From Tupaia tana (taxonomy: Eukaryota; Chordata; Mammalia; Scandentia; Tupaiidae): a stretch of DNA of 64,000 nt. The notes beneath the pieces were generated by a model. It was given only the letters and a program-made list of their open reading frames with translations. It was not told where the DNA came from and made no database searches. Below are positions 11,723 to 23,314 of this stretch, piece after piece. Positions within the stretch are counted from its first letter, which is position 1. The number at the start of each line of letters is the position of its first letter. The position numbers and the translations under genes are program-made. The stretch lies in the NCBI GenBank assembly GCA_026018925.1, contig JAKSZU010000002.1, positions 159,161,400 through 159,225,399 on the forward strand. The letters are read 5' to 3'.

Positions 11723-11991
11723 GGGGTCAGCAGAGGGTATAGCAATTATGTTGCTGGACTCCCACATGGCCGACTGCAATTCAAGATCTGGACCCGGTGG
11801 CTTGAAACTTACATTGGGTGAGTGTGCATGCATGTCCAAGATCCCAGGAGAATGGAGGAGAAAGGATTACAACATGGCCATTCCCCACCTCCCCCAGTGG
11901 TGGTTTCTCCCTTTCTCTTTCACTATATTTGTCTCTGTCTCTCTCCAGCAAGGGTATGTATCCTAAGGCCAAAAAAAAAAAGAAAAAAAAT
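11723..11991 (+). mobile_element. long tRNA-SINE
   Basis: Forward copy: 'ggggtcagcagagggtatag', 'ctggactcccacatggccga', a damaged B box (caattcaagatct), body, CT run 11905-11945, 'gtatcctaaggcc', A tail 11970-11991. The head mixes CGAC- and GGCC-like positions. Confidence 0.9.
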
Positions 11992-12309
11992 CCCTTATAT
12001 ATGAATTTAACTGATTCTTGGTAGTGACTCAGGAAAAAATAAAAAGTATGTTCAGAAGGATTCTAAAGTCCAGACTAAGGGTAAAAGAATGTCTTGATCA
12101 CTTAATGGGTAGAGGAGCTAGCATAAAACCTATATGTATACATATACTTAAATATAGTTTCAGTTTATTGTCCCTAGCTCATATTCATTTTTTATGATAA
12201 CTTAGTTTCTTCAAGTCATGAGTATATTTATCTATTTATTTATTTTAAAAATAGTAAAACAATGTTATTCAATTCAGACTTCATTTGAAATTTTAGGGCA
12301 TGGTGGAAG

Positions 12310-12515
12310 GAAACATACTTATTCAGTGCCTATGATACATAGATTTTTTATATATCATTTAACTTAATCCTCAAAAAATTAAATTAAAAAGGAATTATTT
12401 TGCCCATTTTACATAAAAAAGAACAGGTTCTGACATGGTTAAATTTTCTAACATTTTAGATAACTAAGTGGAAAAAACAGAATTTAAACTCAATTAGTCT
12501 GTTTGGAGACCATTG
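12310..12515 (-). mobile_element. MIR fragment, antisense
   Basis: 'tattcagtgcctatgataca', 'atcatttaacttaatcctca', 'ttttgcccattttacataaa' and 'cagaatttaaactcaattag' follow the inverted MIR sequence over about 200 bp. Confidence 0.75.
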
Positions 12516-12699
12516 CTTTTTTCTCTCTGTATCTTTCTGTAGCCTATGAGTGGATATTAAAATATGGTATCTTTTATGCAATGAGCTAGTTAAAATGGAA
12601 TTTATACAAGGGGTTTATCCATGAATGAGTGCATTTATTAATTCAATACATTCAGTTTTTGCATTAAATTTCTAACTAGTATATCTCAGTGCTTGATCA

Positions 12700-14280
12700 A
12701 GATCTCCTTTCAGATGTCCAATTAAGTCATGAAATTTGATATCCCAAAGCTCAACTTCAACTGTCCGTCCACCTTCCCCATACATCTAGCTTCTCCTTCA
12801 ATCTCTCTCAGCTCAATAAATGAGAATTCCAACCTTTCACTGCTCGGATTAAGCAAGTGTACTTATAAAATTAAGCCCTTTCTAATAACCTAAATGTGAC
12901 CAATTACAATCTTTAGTTATTCTACCACCCTATATTCCAGCTCCTCCATGCTGTTCTACCTTGACCTCTACACTCCTAATCTAAGACATGTAACTTTTGG
13001 TGTAATGTGTACTGGCTGATTCTCACACTCTGTTGTCCTGCTTCACTAAAAATAGGCTCTTTTACAGCCTATTCTCAACCCAGCAGTCAGAAAGAATACT
13101 ATAAAAGTCAAGTCAGATCTTTTTCCAAGTATGGCCCAAACTCTCTAGTGACTTCCCAGTTCAATCAGAATTAAAGCTGTGAGACCTTCCCTTTGCCTAC
13201 AAGTTTGTACTGATAGGATTCTTGATTCTTTTCCAACCCTATTTCCTGGGGCTCTGCCTTCACCTACTCCACTCCAGCTACATTGGCTACAGTTCTTCAA
13301 ACATCTGAGGCGTTCCATGGCATTGTACACACAGTTCTTTCTGCCTCAGATGTATGCATGTGACTTTTCAGCCTCTTTCAGGTTTTTTCTCAAATGCCAC
13401 CATTTTGCAAAGGTCTCCTCAGGCTGCTTTTCATACACTGCTGTTTTCTCCAGAACACTTTACTGACTAATTCATAATTGATCTATAAAATGGATTCTAT
13501 GTTTATCAATTTCACCTATTTCTTAAAATTTACTTGTGACCTCCAATCAATATTTCTAGTATTTTAACAGTCACTCACGGTCAAGTGCAGCAAAATATCT
13601 GAGTCATCCAATGTACCCATTCCCTGATGAGGCTGAATAAGTAATGCTTTGTTTCAGGTTTCAAACATACTTTCTGAGGTCCTTGCAATGCCATGTTATT
13701 CACATTCTGGCTCTATTTTGAAAAGGAGTTCATTTTGTTTTTTGATGATCTTGTTGTTTAAAATATATCCCAACATAGTGGTAAAGTGCTATCCATAATA
13801 GCATTCTAAAACCCAAGAAGGATGTGACATGCCTTACAGAGAAAATATGTGTATTATGTGAGTTTTGTTTCAAACAATCGTTACCGTGCTATTACCATGA
13901 GTTCAATGTTAATGAGTCAACAATATACCTCTACTAGACATCTTTAAACAGAAACACACATAAAACAATGTTATTCAGTGATCGATTAACAAAAATGTTG
14001 TAACCAGAGGCTCTCAGGCACCTAAATCTGTATTCACCTTAGGATAAATGGTTCATTAGTTACTAGTTCAGTGTTTGCAGCAAATTTATAGAACATAAAG
14101 ACAACAAAGATGAGCATCAACTGTGTTCTTATTGGGGTGTAATTCATTGTCTATATTCTCACTAAAATGTAAGCTCCATGTGAGGAGATAGTCTTTGTTT
14201 AATTCATTACTATAATTCTAATTCTGAGAAATAATACTCAATGCATGTTTGTTTGATATATAAATGAATATAAAAAGGAA
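12700..14280 (+). mobile_element. L2 copy split by a Tigger-like element
   Basis: Left part 12700-13565 has L2 landmarks: 'cagcctattctcaacccagc', 'agtcaagtcagatc', 'gtgacttcccag', 'ctccagctacattggctaca' and 'tttctcaaatgccacc'. Right part 14127-14280 has 'actaaaatgtaagctccatg', the L2 3' end. The gap holds a DNA transposon. The 61- and 95-residue open frames here are chance frames in L2. Confidence 0.75.
13566..14126 (-). mobile_element. Tigger-like (pogo) non-autonomous element
   Basis: About 560 bp. Its right end reads inward on the minus strand as 'cacagttgatgctcatcttt' and continues through a string I remember from a Tigger family (tgttctataaa, tgaaccat, 'cctctggttacaac', 'tgtttctgtttaaag', 'gactcattaacattgaactc'). 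The left end may be 'cagtcactcacgg' at 13568. No transposase frame. It divides an L2. Confidence 0.6.
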
Positions 14281-14628
14281 TTATTATGAGTAATGAATAA
14301 ATAAGGTGTTTTTAATATGAATAAAATAGATGTAAAATATCAAAATAAATATGATATAAATTACAAATAAATAATAAGCTAATTATGACTTCTGATCTGG
14401 TCTAGTCTTAATTCTAGGATCATAGGATTAAAAGAAAAATAAAATATGAGCTTTGGTTTTGAGGCTTTCTAATTAGAACAGTCAGCTTAAATGTCTGAGA
14501 AAACTATAAGTCATCCTTCTCTTTCCAAAATCACAAGTTTATTCCATTTAAAAGACTAAATATTGATTCTCTCTCTGACTCTTTAAGGCAGTAGACAAGG
14601 TTATCATTAATATCTGCATTTAGTACAA
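14281..14628. other. no recognisable element
   Basis: Very AT-rich (about 14281-14400 is nearly all A/T with 'aataaataa' patches). Nothing named. Confidence 0.4.
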
Positions 14629-14642
14629 GAATATAAACTTAG

Positions 14643-14822
14643 TGGGACCAGCTGGTGACAAGGTGGTTAAAGGTGCTGGATTCCCACATGGCCGAATAGG
14701 TTGAGTCCCAGACCTGGCGGCTTGCTTTTTCACTTTCTCTTTCTCTGTCTGTCTCTCTCTGGTAAAATTAAAAAATAATAACAACAAATGAAATTAAATA
14801 AATGAATGATTATTTAAAAAAT
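14643..14822 (+). mobile_element. short tRNA-SINE
   Basis: Forward short form: 'gggaccagctggtgacaagg', 'ctggattcccacatggccga', B box 'aggttgagtccc', then directly 'ggcttgctttttcactttc' and an A-rich tail. Perfect 14-bp duplication gaatataaacttag at 14629-14642 and 14823-14836. Confidence 0.95.
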
Positions 14823-15105
14823 GAATATAAACTTAGAATACATGGCTGTTTTCCTCATTAGCCATTACTGGTATAAATGCAATAATGTACAGCTTTATAA
14901 ATTCAATTTTTGGGGGGTTTATGTTTCTTTACCGATCACTTAGGCAATTGATTGACACATATTGGTCTTTAGATCTTACGCCAGTGACCTAAACATTTTG
15001 TGTTTCAGTTTGCTTATCTGTTAAACATGAAAAATAGCAATTTATAGGATCCAGTTCATACAAGGAGACTGTGCAAAACCTGTGCAAAAATGAAACTAAA
15101 GATCT

Positions 15106-15350
15106 GGCCTTCTGGCCTGTGGCTAAGGGAGCTCTATCGTAACAAACAACCATATGGTTTGAATCCTAGACCTGGCAGCTCAAAACATAACAGGCATGTG
15201 TATTTGCACACCGAAGATTCTGATGCGGTAGAGAAATAGAGGAGAAAGAACTGCAGTGTGACCACAGCCCATTGGGGACTGCTTTTTCTCACTGTCTCTC
15301 TGTCCCTTTCGGGTGAGCACTCAAACCTTCTGGCAAAAATATTTAGAAAC
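15106..15350 (+). mobile_element. long tRNA-SINE, old
   Basis: Forward copy with a degraded head ('ggccttctggcctgtggcta'), B box 'ggtttgaatcc', body 'aatagaggagaaagaactgc', CT-rich part and 'gagcactcaaaccttctggc'. Divergence suggests an older insertion. Confidence 0.75.
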
Positions 15351-15428
15351 ATAAAATTAAGGTATGACTTTAGTTTGATACAAAAATATATTAAAACCTA
15401 GGCACCGTATTTCACAATACACATTTTT

Positions 15429-15689
15429 TTTTTGCGACGTTTATTTTTGCTACAGGGCACGTGCGTTTGCCAGGAAGACAGAGAGATACTGAGAGATAGA
15501 AAGCAAGAAATCACCCCCGGGGGGGATAGCCACACCCCAATCCTTTCTCCATTCTCCTCTTGGGATCTTGGGTACGCACGCAAACGTGCCCAGCATGAGT
15601 TTAAGCCACCGGCTCAGGGACTCAAACCACGGTCGACTACGTGGGCGTTCAGTAACATAGCCATTCATTACGCTAACTGCTGGTTCCCA
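15429..15689 (-). mobile_element. long tRNA-SINE (CGAC group)
   Basis: Reverse-complement copy with 'ctacagggcacgtgcgtttg', 'cccccgggggggatag', 'cacggtcgactacgtgg' and 'gctaactgctggttcc'. Several CpGs survive. Flanks share 'aata.acatttt' (15416 and 15691). The head has a 4-base insertion (cattcatta), altering the A-box side. Confidence 0.9.
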
Positions 15690-15796
15690 TAATAGACATT
15701 TTCTAAAGACTGCATTTTTCCTAGAAAATGCATATTATGGAAAAAAATTGCACATGGGTTACAAAATTCTTTTATACCAATATAAAGTCGCACTTC

Positions 15797-15955
15797 GGGG
15801 CCAGCCATTGGCTTGGTGGTTAAGGCCCTGGACTCACAAGGCTGACTATAGTTGCTTCCTCCCTCCCTCCCTCCCTTCCCCTCTCTCTTTTTGGTGAGTG
15901 CAGGTGGCCTATAGCAATTTTTTAAAAAGTAATAAAATTAAATAAATAATTCTGA
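15797..15955 (+). mobile_element. short tRNA-SINE, deleted head
   Basis: 'ggggccagccattggcttgg' and 'ggttaaggccctggactcac' begin the head, but the B-box region is lost and it passes straight to a (TCCC)n/CT tract and the 'aaattaaataaataattct' tail. Confidence 0.8.
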
Positions 15956-16003
15956 AAACAATATGAAATTAAATCATACTTTAATTCTGTCTTTCCTCAA
16001 ACT

Positions 16004-16247
16004 TTTCTTTTTTTTGTACAGGTTTTTGCCTTAGGGCACATCCCCTTACCAGAGAAAGACAAAGACAATGAGAGGGAAAGTGAAAAATTCCACCAGGGGT
16101 AATTTATTCTCCTCCATTCCCCTCCCGGGATCTTGGGCATGCATGAACACAAGTTCGGCATGAGTTTCCAGCCACTGGGTCCAGGACTTGAACTGCTGTT
16201 GGCCAAGTGGGAGTCCAGTGACCTAATTGCTGTGTCATGTTGGTCCC
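16004..16247 (-). mobile_element. long tRNA-SINE
   Basis: Reverse-complement copy: T run, 'ggtttttgccttagggca', body with a deletion around the 'caatccc' segment, 'ggtccaggacttgaactgct', ends 'gttggtccc'. Confidence 0.85.
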
Positions 16248-16292
16248 AAACTTCCTGAAGTCATCTTACTAACCATATATAAAAACTGTTTT

Positions 16293-16465
16293 GTGGGGAC
16301 AGCAGTGGCATGGTTGTTGAGGCACTGTACTCTCACATAGCTGACAGCAGTTCAAGTCTCAGACCTGGCAGCTTGCTTTTCCACTTATCCCTCCTGCTCC
16401 ATCTCTCCTTCTTTCTGGTAAGCATGAAAAATAATAACAATAAATAAAATTAAACAATTTTAAAG
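16293..16465 (+). mobile_element. short tRNA-SINE
   Basis: 'ggggacagcagtggcatggt', 'cagttcaagtctcag' (B box), 'ggcagcttgcttttccact' and an AAATAAAAT-type tail. Confidence 0.9.
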
Positions 16466-16889
16466 AATCAGAATTATTTTGCATTATGTTAACTATGATA
16501 ATCTTCTCCACATAAAAAAAGATACATAACTACAGTTTAATTTTTAAAAAGGTAAATGGTAGTCTATGCTGTTCTAAGTGGTAGACATGTGGATCTAATT
16601 TAAATGTAATTTCCTGGAATATTTTAGCACAGTTCAAAATATAGATTTGGTTACATGGAAGTTTTTTTCTATATATTTAGTTTAGAGTAAGTTCTATTAG
16701 AACTTCTTAATTTTGTATCAACATATGCAAATGTACTCAGATGTTCCATTTCAGTGATTACATTATTATAAGTTGAGAATTCTTACTATGAATATCATTT
16801 TTCTCTTAAAATCTATTAGCATGAACTTTACATTTTTAAGTGAAAATGAATTATGTTAATGCATTAACTCTTGAGATACTATCTATTCC
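16466..16889. other. no recognisable element
   Basis: AT-rich; nothing identified. Confidence 0.4.
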
Positions 16890-16924
16890 TTTAATTATCT
16901 TTCTCTCTCCCTTTCTTAAATTTA

Positions 16925-17140
16925 TTTCTTCCATGAGAGAGTAAGATAAGAGAAAGATAAATATCCCCCAACAGGGTTCTCACACCACACTCCACCTCCA
17001 TTCTCAGCCAGCCAGGATCATGGGCACAAACGTGAACACCCAGTGTGTACAGGGTGACCACAGGCTGTGAGCCCAGGACCCTCCCATGTGGCCTCCGCAT
17101 CACAGAACACTGCATTACCTCTGTATCACTGCTACTGAAC
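16925..17140 (-). mobile_element. probable ancient relative of the tRNA-SINE
   Basis: Antisense layout recalls the long SINE ('ccatgagagagtaagataag', 'ccaggatcatgggcaca', 'gagcccaggaccctcccatg'), but the sequence is far from the other copies. Similar divergent pieces lie at 47296, 48405 and 49092. Confidence 0.4.
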
Positions 17141-17231
17141 CGTTTAGTTCTTTCACTTGTATTTAATGTTCATAAAAAGTTCTTATTAATTTAAATTACT
17201 TTCTGTTATACTTCATTAGAAGGACACTTGG

Positions 17232-17488
17232 GAGCCCAGCAGGTGGTGTGGTGGTTAAGGTGCTAGACTCCATATGGCCGACCATGGTTTGGGCCCCAGA
17301 TTTTATGACTTGAAAATCACATCAGGTGCATGCAGGTCCAAAATCCCAGGAGGAGAATGGAAGAGAAGGGATTGTGGCATAACTATAGCCCCGAGAGGTT
17401 ATTTCTCACTTTCCCTCTCACTGTCTCTCACTATCTCTTTCCAGCGAGCACACATGCCCTATGGTAAAAGCCTAAAAATAAAAATAAA
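17232..17488 (+). mobile_element. long tRNA-SINE (GGCC group), first of a tandem pair
   Basis: 'gggagcccagcaggtggtgt', 'ccatatggccgaccatggtt', body and 'catgccctatggtaaaagcc' with a short A-rich tail. It is followed at once by a second SINE in the same orientation. The flanking near-repeat (aggacacttgg 17221-17231, ggacatttgg 17761-17770) brackets both. Confidence 0.95.
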
Positions 17489-17760
17489 GGGACCAGCAGA
17501 TGATGTAATGGTTACATTGCTGGACTCCCATGTAGTGGGCTGCAGTTTGAGTCCCAGATCCAGTGGCTTAAAACTCATGCTGGGCATGCATGTGTGTGTC
17601 TAAGATCCCAAGAAGAGAATAGAGGAGAAGAGATTGCAAAGTGGCTATCCTCCCTGGAGTGATTTCTTGCTTTCTGTCTCTCTGATTCTCTGTCTCTCTG
17701 GCAAGCACAAGCACCCTACAGCAAATATATCTCTAAAAAATAAAATAATAAAAATATAAT
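17489..17760 (+). mobile_element. long tRNA-SINE (CGAC group), second of a tandem pair
   Basis: 'gggaccagcagatgatgtaa', 'gtttgagtcccag', 'ggcttaaaactcatgctggg', end 'accctacagcaaatatatctc' and A-rich tail. It lies in or after the A tail of the GGCC-group copy and has no separate duplication I can see. Confidence 0.95.
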
Positions 17761-17816
17761 GGACATTTGGATTCCCTAAAGACCTTGCCTGACCCCAATG
17801 TAGTAAAAGACACACT

Positions 17817-18068
17817 ATCTTAGTCAATGTGGGCTACTATAGCAAAATACCATAGTTTGAGTAGCTTAAAAAAACACATTTATTTCTCACAGTTCTAGAT
17901 GCTAAATGTTTCAGATTCATGTGCCTGGATTCAGTATCAGATGAGGGCCTTCTTAGTTTGGAGATAGCTACCTTATTACTATACTTTTCTTTTTGAAAAT
18001 TTTTTAAAGAATTATTTTTAAACTTTATTTATTCATCCATTCCAATTTGACCAGAGAAGGACAGAGAA

Positions 18069-18111
<43 letters not shown>

Positions 18112-18375
18112 AAGTGAAAGAGAAAGCAAGCCACCAGGTCCAGGACTTGAACTATGGTTGGCCATGTGGGAGTCCAGTGCCCTTAGCCATCACGCCACCT
18201 GCTGGTCCCTCACTGTATTTTTATAAGGTAGAGATATTATCTCTCTGGCCCATATAGGTACCTAGACCATTTATGAATTTTCCACCCTCACAACCTATTA
18301 ATTACATCCCAAAGACTCTACCTGCAAGTACCATTACCATGGGGGTTAGAGCTTCAAGACTCAAGATTTGAAGTG
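17817..18375 (-). mobile_element. MaLR-type LTR, antisense, split by a SINE
   Basis: Parts 17817-17999 and 18210-18375 read as the inverted form of an MST/MLT1-like LTR: 'tagtcaatgtgggctactat', 'caaaataccatagtttgagt', 'tttatttctcacagttctag', then 'tccaccctcacaacctatta'. No internal retroviral genes seen, so a solo or partial LTR. Ends approximate. Confidence 0.7.
18000..18209 (-). mobile_element. short tRNA-SINE with expanded GA tract
   Basis: Reverse-complement short form; the CT-rich part has grown into a long (GA)n stretch at 18060-18125. 'aagcaagccaccaggtccag', 'gttggccatgtgggagtcc' and 'acctgctggtccc' mark the head. Inserted in a MaLR LTR. Confidence 0.9.
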
Positions 18376-18751
18376 ATGCATTCTCATACACTCTGATGAA
18401 ATACGTGAGATTTCTATGGCTGTTTTCTAGTAATCACTAACTGGTGGTTTTCCCTAACCAACCTTCATTCCTTACATGTTATAGTATCATGACTGAGTGT
18501 CTTTTTTTAGATTTATGATCATTTCTTCCATTTTTTCCTCACATTGAAGTTTCCTTTCTTAGCTATTCACTTGGCAAACTGTATTATTTAATTTTCAATC
18601 CCTGTGTGTTTCAGTAATGTCTACAGATAATAAAAACAATGTATTCACAGTCTAGTGCAAGAGTCCCAACACTTCTGATGATATTACTCATGAAAACTAC
18701 ACATACTGAAGTAAAAACAATCTGGTACATAGATTAAAAACCCTCCTCTTA

Positions 18752-18942
18752 GGGCCAGCAGGCAGCATGGTGGTTAAGGCACTAGATCCCACATGGTTAA
18801 CTCCATGGTTTGAGTCTCAGAGCAGTGGCTTAATAAACACATCAATCTGTCGATGTGAACATCCAAGCAGGGAGACACTTTCTCTCTGTCTTTTCCAGTG
18901 GGTACACATGCCCTATGGCAAAAATTTAGAAGACAACAACAA
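18752..18942 (+). mobile_element. long tRNA-SINE, internally deleted
   Basis: 'gggccagcaggcagcatggt', 'ggtttgagtctcag', a shortened body, 'tccagtgggtacacatgccc' and an A/C-rich tail. The body is about 60 bp shorter than usual. Confidence 0.85.
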
Positions 18943-18949
18943 AAACTCT

Positions 18950-19637
18950 TAGGCTTATGCTACTAAATTGATGATATTACTTCAAATTTATACAGACAAC
19001 AGATTTCCAATCATTGTCTTCTAATTCTGTTGACTGTAATTTCTCTTCTTCTTAAAGACCTTACCTTTTGTTTGATTTGGGGAGTGTGTGGGTAGGTCAG
19101 AGTGGTGGTGGTGCTGGTGCAGTAATTAAGCTAATTTGAGTCTTCTTCCCTATTCTTTCTACTAACATTCTAAACATCCAGGTTATTTGCATAAGGCTTC
19201 GAATTTTAGTAGAACTTACTTTACGGTTATTTGAAGCCAGTGCCCTTTATAAACATTTAACAGTAGTTATTTTCAAAACAGATTTGAGAATTTAATAACT
19301 ATTTGTCTATGCAAGTTTCTATTTATGAGTATAATGTATATTTTTTCTTAAAAGTACATAACTTATCAACCATGCTCTGTGGGTTGGTGATATGTGCCAT
19401 GGACAGGGTCTCTGGAAAGTCCTCGGTGTCCTTTAGGCTTTGCCATTCAACAAAACATAGGCTATTTTAACTAAGACTCATATTTATGGACATTAAGTTG
19501 TTTTTGATATTTTCATTTAATTTTTAAATTAATTATCTCATTTCCATTCCCAGCATTGTTTATTTGCACTTTCGATTTTACTTTCCCTCATTTGCTAAGA
19601 TTTGCTAATCTCATTTTCAAGATATCATATATTTAAA
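18950..19637. other. no recognisable element
   Basis: AT-rich; a GGT-rich patch near 19090-19115. Nothing named. Confidence 0.4.
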
Positions 19638-19797
19638 AAACTGTATTTATTATTATTATTTTCTAATTTAATTCAGGGCATGCATGCTCATCGGAGAGAG
19701 AGAAAATGAAAAGGCAAGCTTCTCAGTCTGGAACTTGAACCATGGCTGGTCATGTGGGAATCCTGCACCTTAACCACCATGCTACCTGCTGGTCGGG
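19638..19797 (-). mobile_element. short tRNA-SINE
   Basis: 'tatttattattattattttc' tail, 'cggagagagagaaaatgaaa', 'ggaacttgaaccatggctgg', ends 'gctacctgctggtc'. Flanks 'aagatatcatatattt' and 'aagattctatattttt' may be the decayed duplication. Confidence 0.85.
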
Positions 19798-19814
19798 AAG
19801 ATTCTATATTTTTA

Positions 19815-21761
19815 ATAAATATTCTGTTCGTGTCTGCTCTTATTTTCATGGTTTTCTTTTACTTTATTTAGTCACTTTCAATTTGTATATTTACCTTCTT
19901 GGCTTCTCTGCTCTTTACTCTGTAATCTACCTCCAGCCTTGGCTAGGCTAGCTCAAGGATACACATGTGGCCTGTCATGCTCAGTAAATCTACGAATAAA
20001 CATTCCTGAAAAGGAGATACAAAGCTAACCATGAAATTAGAAATTCTGAGCAGAATGACTCCTCCTATTTAGATAATTAGATAACATATCACACTGAGAA
20101 TCTCGATAATCTTTTTATTGAAGAGGAATATTGTAAAGTTATAATCAAGGGCAGGAGGATTTCTTAACACATTTGGAAGAAGCCTAAACTAAGGATATAC
20201 ATATGTGCACGTCTCAGAATCCAGGTGTGTCCTATGAGCGGCCCTCAGTGTATAGCAGTGTCAGCTGGGGCTCAGTCACCTGGCACTGTCCATCCACCTC
20301 CATTAAATATGCTACAGAGCAAAAATTCACACCAACTCTGAACTTTAAGAAGCACACGTTGGTAACAGAAACTTGTTTCTACTCCCATTTATTCACCTCT
20401 AATCACATAGCTAGTCAGTTTTCAACTTTTTATTCTAGAAAGGAATGCATCACTGTAGACAGAACCATTATCATCTCTTTTCAAATGAGAAAATGGCAGA
20501 ATAGGAGAAACAAAGACAGTAAAGGAAAAACATTCCTGAAGATATATTTATTATACTTGCTTTTTCTATAATGCAAGATAAACAAATGTATACATGTCCC
20601 TTTTAGCAACGATGTGGGAGTAGAGTAGAAAGCTCATTTATTTTTATCTCTGGCTCTTGATGTCACCCTGATCAGCATTTCTATCAAAAATATCCAAGCT
20701 AATATCAAAATCATAGAAAATAGCTGTCTTTAATAGAGGACTTTGGTGTTTAATCCTTTGAAGCATATGAGAAGCAAAGATATGCTGTATGCAAAGTAAA
20801 GTCCTCTGCTGTCTTTGAAAATACCAAAGGTAACTTTTAAGTGCACTTACCATTTTCATCTTTACAGATAAAATGTCTCGTAGGCAGGCTTATAGATGTC
20901 CATGGGTTTTCTCTACCTTTTAAATGTTTTTGAAATGAACAACAAAAATAGCTATCTTTTTAAAAAGTCAAATAGTATTTTACACTATCTCAGTGTTATA
21001 TACATATTTTAAAAATCTGAGTTGACAGCTATTCTTCTCTGATATATAGGCTTTGGTTAGATATATGTCTTTAAAGTCTAAAATTGTATGTCTAAATTAT
21101 ATGTATAAAAACTATAGCTAAATACAAAAATTGATACAATTAATTACAACTTGCATACTTAGTCATATAGGTATAAATATGCTACTGTATGTCACAAATG
21201 AAACATTAAACAGGATGACACTATTAAGTGTTTTCTAGCTTCATAGGCGTCTTAGAAAAGTTTTATTTAACACCATTTTAAATAGAAATGGTTTATATGC
21301 GACATAAACAGCAAATTTTTCAGATGAATAGTTTTTGAAAAACCTGTAAAATTACTTAATAAAAGCTTAAAATTAATTTTCCAAGAAAATATTATTATTA
21401 ATAATATTTATCCTTCAAATTCAAGAACAGTGAGTCTTTAAGAAATGTATTTGATTATCTACGTGGACCAAGGCAGAACAAGGACAGAGAACATTTCTCC
21501 TGGGCCACATGTCTGATTCTGTTCCTTTAAAAGACTTTTCCAAGCTGAATAGACAGTATTTGCAGAAACTCAAAAAGTAGCTATTTTATCAACTGGTTAT
21601 TGTGTAGTTATAAAATTGTATATGATAAACAAACAAAATTCCTTTTTCCTGATTTCTACCAATGTTCAGTGTTTGATAATTAAGAGGAATACACTTACCT
21701 CTCTCAATGCCTTCTGTAAAGATTAAAGGACGCTTCCGCCTACATAATCCTCGCTTTATTG
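19815..21761. other. SINE-free unassigned block
   Basis: About 1.9 kb. The longest open frame (20203-20571, 122 residues) has no recognisable domain. 'cattatcatctcttttcaaa' near 20467 may be a trace of an antisense MIR. Confidence 0.4.
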
Positions 21762-21947
21762 GAGGGAGTCTCAGACATCAGCAGGCATCACAATCACCTG
21801 GGGGCCTTGTTAAACACAGATTGCTGAGCCCCACACCAAGTTTGGAATTCAGTAGATCTGAGGTGAAGCTAAAAAATTTGCTTTTCTATCAAGACCCTAC
21901 ATGTTGCTAATACTGCTGGTGCTAGGACCAGACTTTGAGAATCACTG
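21762..21947 (+). mobile_element. MER5A-type hAT element
   Basis: Follows MER5A over its length: 'catcagcaggcatcacaatc', 'ccttgttaaacacagattgc', 'attcagtagatctgagg', 'gaccagactttgagaatcac'. Non-autonomous; the 67-residue frame through it is not a gene. Confidence 0.85.
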
Positions 21948-21949
21948 AA

Positions 21950-22597
21950 TTAATAGATTTTACCCAGGAAGAGGAGCTATAGCTTTTTAAACTTTCAAAA
22001 AGAGCAGTCATGAAACGTTTTAAATTATTAAGATCTGTACCATTAGATGTGTCAGAAGAAGCAGTGATCTGAGTTCTAATTTTTTTGGAACCTCCAGAGG
22101 AGACTTCAAAGCCAAGTGGAATTAATTAAGTTGATAGAAATTACAATCAATACAATACCCAGAACATAATAGGTGCCATGCCAATTCATATAAATAAATC
22201 TAACCTCATCTTTCATTCTACATTTATCTTTATCTGCAAATATTTACTTAGCGAACAGGGAGAAAAGCTGGTATAAAAACACGTCATTACTCAAAGGTCA
22301 TATTTTAATTGCCCTCCAAACTCGGCTCCATATCCCCAGATGGTATCTTAAGATAGTTTGTTTCAGAAAAAAAAGCAACGTATAAATAAATTAAAAATAA
22401 ATTATATTCCCAGTTCTTCACCTAATGTCTACTTTCAGTCCCTAAGCAACCTATTAGAAGATATTTGTGAAATATGTAGTCTTTGAGAACTTTGCTTCAG
22501 TGGTTCTGAACTGTTAGAGACGGCATCAGAAATATGAGCTTCGATGGGAGTGAAGGGAAGGGCAATGCACCCAGGGTCTGTTTTCTATGTGGTCTTG
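21950..22597. other. no recognisable element
   Basis: Unassigned AT-rich sequence with no SINE. Confidence 0.4.
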
Positions 22598-22760
22598 GCA
22601 TTTATCAGCAGTGTCTGGTCTTGGGTAACTCTTAACCTTCAGCTGAACTCAGTATCTTCATATCTAAAATGGCTATAATAATCCCTTTCTGGCACAGATA
22701 GTTGAGAAAACCAAACTAGGTAGAGACTTATGATTAACTGCAGTTGAACATATTCAGTGC
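22598..22760 (+). mobile_element. MIR fragment
   Basis: 'gtcttgggtaactcttaacc', 'atatctaaaatggctataat' and 'agatagttgagaaaac' follow the MIR core. Confidence 0.65.
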
Positions 22761-22822
22761 ATTAAAAGAGTCAGATGAGTGCCATGGTTAATAGAAAGAA
22801 TCTTTAACAACAACAACAAAAA

Positions 22823-23010
22823 AGGGAGACTGAGAAATCACTCCCCAGGAGGGGTAGTCACAATCCTTTCTTCTCCATTCTCTTCTTGGATTTTGGGCAC
22901 ACATGCAAAGCGCATGGCATATTTTGCAAGCTGCAAGGCCTAGGACTCAAACCGTGTAGCCAGCCATTTGAGATCCAAGTGCCTTAACCACCACGCCACT
23001 TGGCTGGCCT
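22823..23010 (-). mobile_element. long tRNA-SINE, tail side missing
   Basis: Begins inside the body ('gggagactgagaaatcact') after an (AAC)n patch, continues 'ctaggactcaaaccgtgtag' and ends 'acttggctggcct'. The conserved tail motif is absent. Confidence 0.8.
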
Positions 23011-23314
23011 TAAGGAGAGTATCTTTGGATCACTTTTTCTAATTGTGATTTCCCCCTAGTATTGCCTTGCTTAAAAAAAAAAAAAAATAGTAGAACCTTA
23101 GCAACGATTTATATACTGCCTGTTTTCAGTCCTAATTTTTTCTTGTCTGTCAATTTTATCTAGTTCTGTGAAGTGTGGTTTTCTTCTGCACAGAGACAAC
23201 ACTGGTCTTGACGGCTTTTGATGTCATTCTTATCAATTTTTAAAAATGCTCATTAAATACTCAGAAATGTATTCATGGGGAATATTTTAATGTGGATGAG
23301 CCCATGACACCATT

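Noticed and set aside
13179..13466. 95-residue open frame as a possible exon
   Set aside because: The DNA follows L2 landmarks; the frame is incidental.
17489..17570. SINE heads as tRNA genes
   Set aside because: The heads keep A and B boxes and part of the acceptor pairing (ACCAG/CTGGT) but lack a proper anticodon arm and continue into SINE bodies.
20203..20571. 122-residue open frame, plus strand
   Set aside because: No domain, no splice or promoter context, and the region contains a probable MIR trace. Length alone is not enough in 64 kb of AT-rich DNA.
22000..22020. 'gcagtcatgaaacgttt' as a fourth mariner-like MITE
   Set aside because: Only one arm-like string; no partner arm or centre.
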